Origin: an uncultured Dorea sp.
GTDB lineage: Bacteria > Bacillota > Clostridia > Lachnospirales > Lachnospiraceae
DNA length: 23,024 bases
Assembly: GCA_910588745.1 (NCBI GenBank)
Contig: CAJURK010000049.1
Span: forward strand, 1-23,024
Direction of reading: 5' to 3'
In this document: one piece after another, positions 1 through 7,281 of the stretch
Layout of the letters: every line of letters begins with the position of its first letter
Numbering within the stretch: position 1 is the first letter of the stretch
Program-made: the position numbers and the translations under genes
The notes under the pieces: model-generated
The model's input: only the letters and a program-made list of their open reading frames with translations
Database searches by the model: none
What the model was told of the DNA's origin: nothing

Positions 1-61
1 AGACAGAGGTCTGAAAGCCCCATGAAATAAGGGCTGAAGATTCCGAGAAGTTATGTACAAT

Positions 62-110
62 AAAAGGAGGAATTGCCGCAGGATATCATCTGCAGCAGTT
101 CCTCTTTTTT
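62..110. terminator. Strong, probably bidirectional intrinsic terminator
   Basis: Bases 62-81 and 90-109 pair almost completely. The core arms GAGGAA (67-72) and TTCCTC (99-104) continue inward through TTGC/GCAG to GCAG (78-81)/CTGC (90-93), with one C-A mismatch and an 8-base loop. Outward, A-runs pair with T-runs. On the plus strand the hairpin is followed by a T6 run; on the minus strand by CCTTTTATT. It can therefore end fbp (minus) and also a plus-strand transcript entering from the left of the window. Between it and the fbp stop (111-239) I see no gene. Confidence 0.8.
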
Positions 111-239
111 CTTCTTTGTCCGCTTCTCCATCTTTGTACGCCTTACCGGAACATCCTACCTTCTTCGGTTTACATCTTTCTTCTGCCGAACCATCAAAAA
201 GGCGGCTAAACGGCCGTCAAATAACGACCGCGCACAAGA

Positions 240-2213
240 CTACGCCTTCACGGTCGGCATGTTCTCTTTTACCAGACCTGTTCTGTACGCTTCAATTAAT
301 TCCTTCAATTCACGGATTCGTTCCTGCATCCGTTTGCCGTTATCCGTATCTCCTACTAACTGACGCCTTAAATACTGCTGTACCACCACTCTTCTGGACA
401 CAATATCTGTTTCCTCAAGAATGGCTGACTTTGCAGATGCCAGCGGTTCATGGGAAGTCAGGGTAAGTCCATAAGAATTGTAAATCAGCGTATAACCCGC
501 AATTCCAGTGGTCTTATGATACGGCTCTGAAAATCCTCCGTCAATAATCAGCACCTTGCCGCCGCATTTTACCGGATTTTCTCCCTCGCTGTGGTGAACC
601 GGCACATGGCCGTTGATAATATGCGCGTATTCTCCAGACAGGCCGAACTCGCCCAGTACCAGCTCTGCCGTGGCCGGTTCCTCCAACCGCTCATAATACG
701 CATTTTTCTGCTCTTTTCTTGCAGGTTTTTCCTTGATAAAATACCCCTCAAAGGTAGCCATCTTATTCCTTCCAAAAAGCGGCGACCCAGGAGCGCACCA
801 CAAAAACCACAGGATATCCTGTCCTTTCTTTTTCTCCTCCTGGTTCAAATCAAAGAACGCCCGGCGGACGTATTTTTCCAAAACATCGTAAAGTTCCCTG
901 CCTTGATACTCCCTGCCGTAAATCATCACTTTCTGCAGACTGCCGTCCGGGTTCATAGGCATACACGCATGGAACAAAAGATTTCCATTAAAGACTTTAT
1001 ACAGGCTTCCCTGTTTCAGCAGGAAATCCACATGCTTCTGCAGCTTCTCACTGTTCAGGAACGCCCACACCAGCTTATCGATGACCTCTTGTTCCTTCTC
1101 TGTCAAATCATATGGGCGCTCCCTGTCAACCGTAGGAAATGTACAGTCTACCAACGGATACACGGCTCCGTCCACTTCAATCTGCTGATTTGTATAATCA
1201 ATCTTGTGAAGAAGCTTTCTGCTCTCCATACCGAATTCCGGATGCTCGTCAATGATCTTCCCCTCTAATTTAAACTGGATTGCCGCAATCGCCTTATGCA
1301 TCTTCCTTTCTAACAGCACCGCCGGACTTACCTCCGGAGACGGTTTGGCTCTGGAATAAAAGGATTCCGGTATCATTTCATCCGTATAGGTCTCCATTGC
1401 GAAAGTAGCAAGAGGCATCATATTAATTCCATATCCGTCCTCTAACACATCCATGTTGCTGTAACGCAGGCAGATCCGAATCACCGCCGCCACACACGCA
1501 GGCTGTCCCGCCGCCGCGCCCATCCATAATATATCATGATTTCCCCATTGTATATCCAGCGTGTGGTAATCCATCAAACGCTCCATAATTAAATGAGGAT
1601 AAGAACCCCTGTCAAAAATATCGCCCACAATATGCAGATGATCTACAATCATACGCTGAATCAATTCACACATTGCCACGATAAAATTCTCCGCCCGCCC
1701 AATCTCTATAATCGTCTGGATAATCGCCTCATAATACTGCCCTTTATCTAAAACCTCTGATTTTTCTGTAATCAATTCTTCAATGACATAGGCGTAATCT
1801 CTCGGCAGCGCCTTGCGCACCTTAGACCGGGTGTATTTGGAAGAAACCGTCTTACAGATCTCAATCAGCCGGTACAGCGTCACCCGGTACCAGTCGTCTG
1901 TATCCAGGCCGTCCTTCTTAATCTGCTCCAGTTTCTCATGAGGATAATAAATCAGTGTTGCAACCGCCCTTTTTTCCGCCATCTCAAGCGTATGTCCAAA
2001 TACATCGTCAATCTTCTTACGCACCGCGCCGGAACCATTTTTCAGCACGTGGGAAAACGCCTCGTACTCCCCATGAATATCCGACATAAAATGCTCCGTT
2101 CCTTTCGGAAGATTAATAATCGACTGAAGATTGATAATCTCCGTGGACGCCCCCGCAATCGTAGGATACAATTCCGCCAGATACTCTAAGTAATTCTTTT
2201 CCTTTTTCTCCAT
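240..2213 (-). CDS. fbp: Fructose-1,6-bisphosphatase, class III
   Basis: Hydrolyses fructose-1,6-bisphosphate to fructose-6-phosphate, the committed step of gluconeogenesis, in the cytoplasm. The 657-residue protein is close to the usual length of the Firmicutes class III (FBPase_2) family, which uses a metallophosphoesterase fold. Metal-site motifs are visible: SDIHGEY (44-50), GDIFDRG (197-203), GNHD (224-227), and a later INGHVPVH block. I chose the ATG at 2213 because GGGAGGAAATT precedes it directly. An in-frame ATG 22 codons earlier (2279) has no ribosome binding site and lies inside a leader hairpin. The gene stands alone, divergent from the radical SAM gene, and ends at the terminator at 62-110. 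Identity is firm. Class III enzymes in Bacillus respond to phosphoenolpyruvate and AMP; that is family knowledge, not seen here. Confidence 0.96.
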   Translation of the reverse strand: MEKKEKNYLEYLAELYPTIAGASTEIINLQSIINLPKGTEHFMSDIHGEYEAFSHVLKNGSGAVRKKIDDVFGHTLEMAEKRAVATLIYYPHEKLEQIKKDGLDTDDWYRVTLYRLIEICKTVSSKYTRSKVRKALPRDYAYVIEELITEKSEVLDKGQYYEAIIQTIIEIGRAENFIVAMCELIQRMIVDHLHIVGDIFDRGSYPHLIMERLMDYHTLDIQWGNHDILWMGAAAGQPACVAAVIRICLRYSNMDVLEDGYGINMMPLATFAMETYTDEMIPESFYSRAKPSPEVSPAVLLERKMHKAIAAIQFKLEGKIIDEHPEFGMESRKLLHKIDYTNQQIEVDGAVYPLVDCTFPTVDRERPYDLTEKEQEVIDKLVWAFLNSEKLQKHVDFLLKQGSLYKVFNGNLLFHACMPMNPDGSLQKVMIYGREYQGRELYDVLEKYVRRAFFDLNQEEKKKGQDILWFLWCAPGSPLFGRNKMATFEGYFIKEKPARKEQKNAYYERLEEPATAELVLGEFGLSGEYAHIINGHVPVHHSEGENPVKCGGKVLIIDGGFSEPYHKTTGIAGYTLIYNSYGLTLTSHEPLASAKSAILEETDIVSRRVVVQQYLRRQLVGDTDNGKRMQERIRELKELIEAYRTGLVKENMPTVKA

Positions 2214-2232
2214 AATTTCCTCCCGATATGCC

Positions 2233-2277
2233 GCCCATAACGGGCAATGAACTCGCATCTCCATGTCCGCTATGGGC
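2233..2277 (-). promoter_or_regulatory. Leader hairpin in the fbp 5' untranslated region
   Basis: Arms GCCCATAACGG (2233-2243) and CCGCTATGGGC (2267-2277) are complementary at 10 of 11 positions, and the eleventh is a G-U pair in the minus-strand RNA. The loop is 23 bases. The hairpin ends about 19 bases before the fbp start and just upstream of its ribosome binding site, with no T-run after it, so it is not a terminator. It could affect translation or mRNA stability. It matches no riboswitch I recognise. Confidence 0.55.
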
Positions 2278-2305
2278 ATAGAATACTTTGTAAATCCTTT
2301 CCTCT

Positions 2306-2334
2306 ACTGTATCACTTTCTCATATGCAAGTCCA
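2306..2334 (-). promoter_or_regulatory. Candidate fbp promoter
   Basis: On the minus strand TGGACT, 17 bases, then TACAGT. Each hexamer matches the sigma-A consensus at 4 of 6 positions with ideal spacing. Transcription from here would include the leader hairpin at 2233-2277. The match is moderate and unproven. Confidence 0.35.
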
Positions 2335-2537
2335 GATTTCTTAATTGAATTTTGTACATGATTATGATAATATGAGCCATAAGAATATCATGAAATAATA
2401 CGGCGAAAACACGAAAATGGCGTCATGGATTCCAGAAGCGCTTTAGAACGCCATAGGCAGCCAGATGTATGCAGCCGTCTTTAACACGGAAAACAAAATA
2501 AATGCTTTCTACGGGCATGTTCTAGAATGTAAAAATT

Positions 2538-3434
2538 ATGAAAGAATGCACAATATGTCCCCGCAATTGCAGGGTAGACAGAAAACATAACGAAACGGGC
2601 GTCTGCCGGGAGACAAATCGGTTGCGCGTAGCAAGAGCCGCCCTGCATATGTGGGAAGAACCATGTATATCCGGGAAGGAAGGTTCTGGAACGGTGTTTT
2701 TTACCGGCTGCAATTTGAGATGCGTCTATTGTCAGAATTATGACCTTTCACGAAGCAAAATCGGAATGGAAATCACAGAAGCCCGGCTGGCAGAGATCTT
2801 TCTCAAACTACAGGATAAAAAAGCAAACAACATAAATCTGGTGACGCCCACGCATTTTATCCCGCAGATTATCCGGGCGCTCCAGGCGGCAAAAACACAG
2901 GGACTTTGCATCCCAGTGGTATATAACAGCAGCGGATATGAGTCTTTCAATACTTTAAAAAAACTCGAAGGACTGGTAGATATCTATCTTCCTGATTTCA
3001 AGTATTGGAGCGGAGAAAAAGCCCGACGATATTCAGAAGCGGCGGATTATCCGGATATTGCAGTGAAGGCCATAGAAGAAATGACAAGACAGGCCGGAAA
3101 AACCCGGTTTGACGAGAGGGGCATTATGACAAAAGGGGTCATCGTTCGCCATCTTCTGCTTCCGGGAGGACTGTCTGAAGCAAAAAGAATTGTCCGTTAT
3201 CTGTACGAAACCTATGGAAATCAAATTTATTTAAGCCTTATGAATCAGTATACGCCTTTAGACTCGCTGAACAAAGAAAAATTTCCGGAACTGACCCGCA
3301 AAGTAAGAAAAAAAGACTACGAACGCCTGATTCATTACGCCATTAACCTTGGAGTCGAATATGCCTTTATACAGGAAGGGGAAACGGCCAAAGAAAGCTT
3401 TATCCCGGATTTTACATTGGAAGGTGTAATGTAA
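2538..3434 (+). CDS. Radical SAM protein, PflX/PflA-like (COG1313 type)
   Basis: A 298-residue radical SAM enzyme related to pyruvate formate-lyase activating enzymes. The 4Fe-4S/SAM motif is clear as CNLRCVYC (C-x3-C-x2-C) at about residues 56-63. A second cysteine group lies at the extreme N-terminus (C4, C7, C11, C23), as is usual in the COG1313 'PflX' group, whose substrate is unknown. A glycyl-radical partner is not encoded nearby, so the activase role cannot be assigned. The ATG at 2538 lacks an obvious Shine-Dalgarno sequence, but the N-terminal cysteines start at residue 4, which supports this start. It is a single gene ending at the terminator at 3490-3532 and converges with the EFR1 gene. 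Confidence 0.85.
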   Translation: MKECTICPRNCRVDRKHNETGVCRETNRLRVARAALHMWEEPCISGKEGSGTVFFTGCNLRCVYCQNYDLSRSKIGMEITEARLAEIFLKLQDKKANNINLVTPTHFIPQIIRALQAAKTQGLCIPVVYNSSGYESFNTLKKLEGLVDIYLPDFKYWSGEKARRYSEAADYPDIAVKAIEEMTRQAGKTRFDERGIMTKGVIVRHLLLPGGLSEAKRIVRYLYETYGNQIYLSLMNQYTPLDSLNKEKFPELTRKVRKKDYERLIHYAINLGVEYAFIQEGETAKESFIPDFTLEGVM

Positions 3435-3489
3435 AAAGCCAGTCTCACAGAGATTGATGTGATTAAGGAATAATATGAAAATAGAATTT

Positions 3490-3532
3490 CTGCCTCCGAC
3501 AGCCCCACGAAGGCTAACGGAGGCAGTTTTTT
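3490..3532. terminator. Intrinsic terminator between convergent genes
   Basis: Arms CTGCCTCCG (3490-3498) and CGGAGGCAG (3518-3526) pair perfectly over 9 bp. An inner AGCC/GGCT stem extends the hairpin. A T6 run follows on the plus strand, ending the radical SAM transcript. On the minus strand AAATTCTATTTT follows, so it may also serve the EFR1 operon. Confidence 0.88.
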
Positions 3533-3589
3533 CTACTCTCTTCTGTTTTACCCATGCCGGCATATCCCTGCCTGGATAATCCCGGCAGA

Positions 3590-4358
3590 CTATACCTTTA
3601 GAAACAATTCATTTTCCTTTCTTGTGCCGCAGGCCTTTTTCAAAGTTTTAGCCCCCACCGCCAACACCAGTTTATTCACTTTTCTCGCCTGTTTCGGGCA
3701 GATCTTTATGCACCGCATGCAGGAAATACAACGCTCTTTATCCGTCTTCTCCGGCGCATACTTTGAAATCGCGCCTGCCGGACATAGCGACGCACAGACG
3801 CCGCATCCGTCACAGTCCCTCCCTGCTTCCGGTTTCATCGGAACACCGTCGAACTGTCTGTAAGGCTTATTTCCAGGTACCTCTTCTCGATTCAGCCTGC
3901 ATTCCCCGAGTCCGGCATGAATCAGCCGTCCGTATTCTTCTAGTTCCTTACGATCCTGGTCGTCCGGCCGTCCGGAGGCAAACTGCCGCATAATAGAATG
4001 TTCGGCAACCGCCGCCACCCCTGCCACGGGCCTAAATCCCGCTTCCATAAGAATATCATACAGCTCCAGCATCGTATCGTCATAAGCACGGTTCCCATAG
4101 ACCGTCATCAAGATCACTCTCGCGCCATTTCCCTTCAGCTTCCTAATCCTTTGAACCGCAGGCTTCGGCACTCTTCCCCCATAAGACGGTACTGCCGCCA
4201 GACAAATATCCTCCTCTGAAAATGAAATATGCGAAAAATCTCGTTCCCGTTCCAGCAAATCAACGACTGTCTGCTCTTCTTCCCAGCTCCTAAAAAACAA
4301 ATCCGCCGCCTTCTCCGTCCCGCCTGTGGGACTAAAAAATAATCTTATAAACCTTCAT
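3590..4358 (-). CDS. EFR1-type flavodoxin-ferredoxin protein, apparent frameshift
   Basis: An electron-transfer protein with an N-terminal flavodoxin-like fold and a C-terminal 2x[4Fe-4S] ferredoxin. The cysteine sets are CDGCGVCASLCP and CISCMRCIKICP. The natural start is the ATG at 4358, behind GGGAGG. It reads MKVYKIIF and then meets a TAG, because the T-run (A6 on the plus strand, 4334-4339) is one base too long. Removing one T restores IIFSPTGGTEKAADL, the FMN phosphate loop of this family, and a 255-residue protein of normal length. Without correction only a 236-residue product from a poor TTG at 4300 is open, lacking the FMN loop. It is last in an operon with the DUF6765-like and iron-sulfur flavoprotein genes. 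The frameshift may be a sequencing error, a true mutation, or slippage; the sequence alone cannot decide. Confidence 0.82.
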
Positions 4359-4449
4359 CTCCCAATACCTCCCAGCGTCTCTTCTGTACTTGCATATCTT
4401 TCTTCAAACTCCCGAATCCCGTCACCGGAACAAACAGCCGCATCCGAAA

Positions 4450-5550
4450 CTAATCCAGACAATATCCCTTTAATCGTTCCACTCCCAGCACCCGTTCCGC
4501 TCTCCGGTAGGAAAGCTCATTATATAGAAAGAATTCTTTCGTCACCTGAGTTACCGGCCAGATTCCTTTGTCTTTCCTCTTCTTCTCTGTTAAAAAAAAC
4601 CTCTGATTCTTCTCATATTTATACTTGATGTCCGGGAATAACTTCTTCCAATGAGGAATCAAAGCTTTCTTCCGCATCTCGTCATATGCGGGCGTCTGCA
4701 TGGCCTTTACTAAAATATCCTTAAACGTATCCCAAGCCTCATTTTCCCACATCCCGGTTCCCGCCGCCTCGCACAGCATCTCCAGAATCTCCCTGGCGCA
4801 CTGCAGAAACCATTCCAGATTATCCCTCGCAATATGCAGGGACAACTCCGTATCCTCTTCATCTTTCTGACACGCCACATCAATCTGATATACCGTAATA
4901 TCCGGCGCGATTCCGGCGTTTCCATGGCCAATATGGGGTAGCCTCTCAAAAAATTCGCGCTCCTCTTCCGATATCTCTTCCTCACCGGTCTGCCGATTAT
5001 ACGCTTTTCGGATCACCGCTTTATTCTCCCAGCCATCCAGACCGGAATATCCGCAGTGGGCGTAAGTGTCCGCATAGGTATGGAGCGCCATTCCAAGCTG
5101 CATCAGGCTCCGGATACATTTTTTCTTTTTCACTTCCTCTACCGCTTCCCTTGCAATCTCTTGGATCAGCAGCGCAGATTCCTCGCAGGCCGGGATACAC
5201 CGGTAATCCTTTCTGGAAAAATCCGGTTTCTTCTCCAACTCGTCAAAAGCTAACGCCGGAATAAAATGAAAGGGAGCCAGAGACGTATGTCGATACTCTT
5301 TTCCCAGTGAAGCCGCCACATTAATCCCGGTAGGATGGGGCATCACAAACCACAGATCCTTCGCGACTTTCTTCGCATAGCGCCCGTCAAAGAAAAAGGC
5401 GGGCGGTTTCCGGTCTACACAAAGCGGCTCCCGCAGATTATAATTGTCCACCTGCTGGGAATAGTAGGCAATTGTCTGGGCATCCTTTTCCTTAAAACCG
5501 GCATGGCACGCCAGTGTTTTTATCACAAAATAATGATAATTGATATCCAT
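4450..5550 (-). CDS. DUF6765-like protein (zinc phospholipase C/S1-P1-like helical fold)
   Basis: A 366-residue protein whose start (MDINYHYFVI, with an early histidine), the TIAYYSQQVD helix and central ALHTYADTYAHCGYSG (H157, D161, H165) are typical of the uncharacterised family I recall as DUF6765. The H-x3-D-x3-H spacing and early histidine resemble the zinc ligands of phospholipase C and S1/P1 nuclease folds, so a metal-dependent hydrolase is plausible but unproven. There is no signal peptide or membrane segment, so it is likely cytoplasmic, unlike secreted phospholipases. AAGGAAGGA precedes the ATG at 5550. The gene begins 12 bases after the iron-sulfur flavoprotein stop, implying cotranscription. 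Substrate unknown. Confidence 0.75.
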   Translation of the reverse strand: MDINYHYFVIKTLACHAGFKEKDAQTIAYYSQQVDNYNLREPLCVDRKPPAFFFDGRYAKKVAKDLWFVMPHPTGINVAASLGKEYRHTSLAPFHFIPALAFDELEKKPDFSRKDYRCIPACEESALLIQEIAREAVEEVKKKKCIRSLMQLGMALHTYADTYAHCGYSGLDGWENKAVIRKAYNRQTGEEEISEEEREFFERLPHIGHGNAGIAPDITVYQIDVACQKDEEDTELSLHIARDNLEWFLQCAREILEMLCEAAGTGMWENEAWDTFKDILVKAMQTPAYDEMRKKALIPHWKKLFPDIKYKYEKNQRFFLTEKKRKDKGIWPVTQVTKEFFLYNELSYRRAERVLGVERLKGYCLD

Positions 5551-5562
5551 AAAAATCCTTCC

Positions 5563-6189
5563 TTACCGGATAAAATTCGTCCTCTGGACAGCCTCCTTTT
5601 CCGGAAGTCCATAAGTCTCCCTGCCAAGAGCGATACTCTTCATCAGAAAGGCCATATTCCTTGCCAGAGTGCGCATCGTCTGAAGACCCTCCAAATCCTC
5701 CGCAGCCTCCCCATGCGCCCTGCCGTGAACGCTGTTCCAATACTGACTGGAGGCCACCGGCATACCGGAGATTGTAAAGAACTTATTCAGCTCGTCAAAT
5801 GTAGAAGACAAGCCGCCTCTTCTCGCAGCCGCAACACTGGCCCCTACCTTCATAGTCTTATCAAAATGCGTACTGTAAAACAAACGGGTAAGAAACGCAA
5901 CTAAGGTAGCGTTGGCCGACGCATAATATACCGGGCTTCCAACCACCAGCCCGTCGCATGCATCAAACTTTGGCGCAGCCTCATTTACTATATCTTCAAA
6001 TACGCATTTTCCTTTTTCCACACAGCCGCCGCAGCCGATGCATCCTCTGATATCCTGGTTGCCAATATGCAGAATCTCTGTCTCAATTCCTTCCTGGACA
6101 AATATCTTTTCCATTTCATGAAGCGCAATATACGTATTGCCTTTTGCCTGCGGGCTTCCGTTCACCATCAATACCTTCATATCTTTCAT
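5563..6189 (-). CDS. Iron-sulfur flavoprotein / NAD(P)H-dependent FMN reductase family
   Basis: A 208-residue flavodoxin-fold redox protein. It has the FMN loop NGSPQAKGNT (10-19) and the compact cysteine motif C50-x2-C53-x2-C56-x5-C62, which in the Methanosarcina Isf family binds a 4Fe-4S cluster. GSPVYYASAN is the second flavin-contact region. The start at 6189 (MKDMKVLMVNGSP) was chosen because homologues begin just before the first beta-strand. A longer reading to a TTG at 6249 has no ribosome binding site and adds a charged non-homologous tail; the ATG at 6180 is a further option. It is first in the minus-strand operon with the DUF6765-like and EFR1 genes. The electron donor and acceptor are not evident. 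Confidence 0.88.
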   Translation of the reverse strand: MKDMKVLMVNGSPQAKGNTYIALHEMEKIFVQEGIETEILHIGNQDIRGCIGCGGCVEKGKCVFEDIVNEAAPKFDACDGLVVGSPVYYASANATLVAFLTRLFYSTHFDKTMKVGASVAAARRGGLSSTFDELNKFFTISGMPVASSQYWNSVHGRAHGEAAEDLEGLQTMRTLARNMAFLMKSIALGRETYGLPEKEAVQRTNFIR

Positions 6190-6263
6190 CGCCTTTCGTT
6201 TCTTTTCTTCCCGGTACTCTGATTTATTCTTAATGATTTCCTGTTTCAAAATATTTCAGATTT

Positions 6264-6292
6264 ATCATAGCATAGTCCCGCGGCGTTTTCCA
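6264..6292 (-). promoter_or_regulatory. Promoter for the iron-sulfur flavoprotein operon
   Basis: TGGAAA, a 17-base spacer, then TATGAT on the minus strand, 75 bases before the chosen start. The -10 matches 5 of 6 and the -35 matches 4 of 6. It sits in the only long gap before the three-gene operon. Confidence 0.55.
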
Positions 6293-6445
6293 GACGTATT
6301 ACGCAATTTACTGCCGAGGGAACGAGGTTTGTTGTGAACATCATCTGCCTGCCGCCGAAGTATGCGTGGAGTGTATTGGGATAATTATGATTACACATGT
6401 AGGATGAATTTTTTAGTAATAAGCTTCGTAACATGCATATACACA

Positions 6446-6457
6446 GTGTAATTACAC
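6446..6457. repeat. Perfect palindrome over the AbiEi-like stop codon
   Basis: GTGTAATTACAC is a perfect 12-base palindrome containing the TAA stop of the AbiEi-like gene. Its right half with flank, ATTACACAT (6451-6459), recurs at 6390-6398. There is no T-run or GC-rich stem, so a DNA-binding site is more likely than a terminator. Confidence 0.4.
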
Positions 6458-7048
6458 ATATTTTTTAACTAGATGAAAAAGGCGAAGGGTTTTCGCATAC
6501 TGAAGCAGTTTTTCTCCCGTCTGTTCCTGCTTTTTATAGTTTTCGAGGACGTATGCAAAAATATCTTCCTCGATCTCTTTCCGAAACCGGATACAGTCGC
6601 ACACACTTCTCTCTCTATCATAAATGGAATATCTCCCAAATTCCGTTTCCACGGTATTTTGATACTCCCCAAATGTCCGTTCCGCATAATAATGTCTTGA
6701 TATCGGAAAATTCATGCCGACCCGCCTCCGGTCGCTCCGCCTGGTCGCCACTGACAATTTCTCCGGTTCCCGGTCGATCAGCCCCAAATAAAAACAGGCG
6801 CTGTCCGCGCAAATTACAGCTTCCGGAGCAGAAAAACATACTTCGATTGCCTTGTAATCTCTGGGTTTTGGAAAGGGAAAACACGGAAACCAATAATGTC
6901 CATGGCATACCCTTTCCAGCATTTCAATCTCAACAAATACACCAATCTGCCGGTTCGTAATCCCTTCCCTCAGCAAATCCTCCGTACTAATATATCCATG
7001 ATACTTCCTTGATAATCTTTCAAGCTTAATTACCGTTTCTCTTAGCAT
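6452..7048 (-). CDS. AbiEi-family antitoxin-like transcription regulator (orphan)
   Basis: A 198-residue protein resembling AbiEi antitoxins of type IV toxin-antitoxin systems. The N-terminal winged-helix region covers about residues 8-50 (YISTEDLLREGITNRQI). The body follows with the typical CADSACFYLGL stretch and a C-terminal YDRERSVCDCIRFRKE motif. The ATG at 7048 has CTGGAG about 5 bases upstream, and a near-consensus promoter lies at 7153-7182. The cognate AbiEii nucleotidyltransferase toxin normally follows directly, but downstream there is only 200 bases of non-coding DNA and then the flavoprotein operon. It is either an orphan antitoxin remnant or a stand-alone regulator. The domain call is by motif recognition. 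Confidence 0.75.
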   Translation of the reverse strand: MLRETVIKLERLSRKYHGYISTEDLLREGITNRQIGVFVEIEMLERVCHGHYWFPCFPFPKPRDYKAIEVCFSAPEAVICADSACFYLGLIDREPEKLSVATRRSDRRRVGMNFPISRHYYAERTFGEYQNTVETEFGRYSIYDRERSVCDCIRFRKEIEEDIFAYVLENYKKQEQTGEKLLQYAKTLRLFHLVKKYV

Positions 7049-7152
7049 AATAACTCCAGTACATTCATCATATGAATACGTATCCTTGTAAAAATGCTTC
7101 CTAATATCCCAAAATCATCTCTAAATTGGGCGCGGCATTTTTTCTTACACAT

Positions 7153-7182
7153 ATTATATCTCTTTTTTTCGCAAACTGTCAA
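7153..7182 (-). promoter_or_regulatory. Near-consensus sigma-A promoter for the AbiEi-like gene
   Basis: TTGACA, an 18-base spacer rich in A, then TATAAT on the minus strand: both hexamers are exact consensus. The start of transcription would fall near 7145, giving a leader of about 100 bases before the ATG at 7048. Confidence 0.85.
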
Positions 7183-7226
7183 TCTATACCGCCTGTATGG
7201 AAACCTTCCTGTAACAGTTCAGCCCG

Positions 7227-7251
7227 GGACTTTGCATTTGCTGCAAAGTCC
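7227..7251. repeat. 9-bp perfect hairpin in intergenic DNA
   Basis: GGACTTTGC (7227-7235) and GCAAAGTCC (7243-7251) are exact inverted copies around a 7-base loop. It lies about 30 bases after the 7282 gene on its coding strand and before the AbiEi-like promoter. No T-run follows on either strand, so it is a poor intrinsic terminator. The related CTTTGC-T-GCAAAG occurs near 22840. Confidence 0.6.
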
Positions 7252-7281
7252 GTGAAAACATGTAAATTTCTTTCCCTATAT

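Larger units (their letters stand above)
2214..2537. other. Divergent intergenic region between fbp and the radical SAM gene
   Basis: This 324-base stretch holds the fbp leader hairpin and promoter candidate on the minus strand. On the plus strand there is an open stretch from 2447 that runs into the next gene in another frame and reads like a protein tail (AFYGHVLECKNYE). It has no start codon with a ribosome binding site and a TAG lies directly before it. I see no complete gene here and no strong plus-strand promoter. Confidence 0.5.

Noticed and set aside
591..1268. A 225-codon plus-strand open frame inside fbp
   Set aside because: It lies antisense to the conserved core of fbp, has no ribosome binding site, and reads as low-quality protein.
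2214..2279. A 22-residue N-terminal extension of FBPase
   Set aside because: The ATG at 2279 lacks a ribosome binding site, whereas the ATG at 2213 follows GGGAGG.
5335..5904. A 189-codon plus-strand open frame
   Set aside because: It spans two well-supported minus-strand genes and their junction in antisense and has no recognisable domain.
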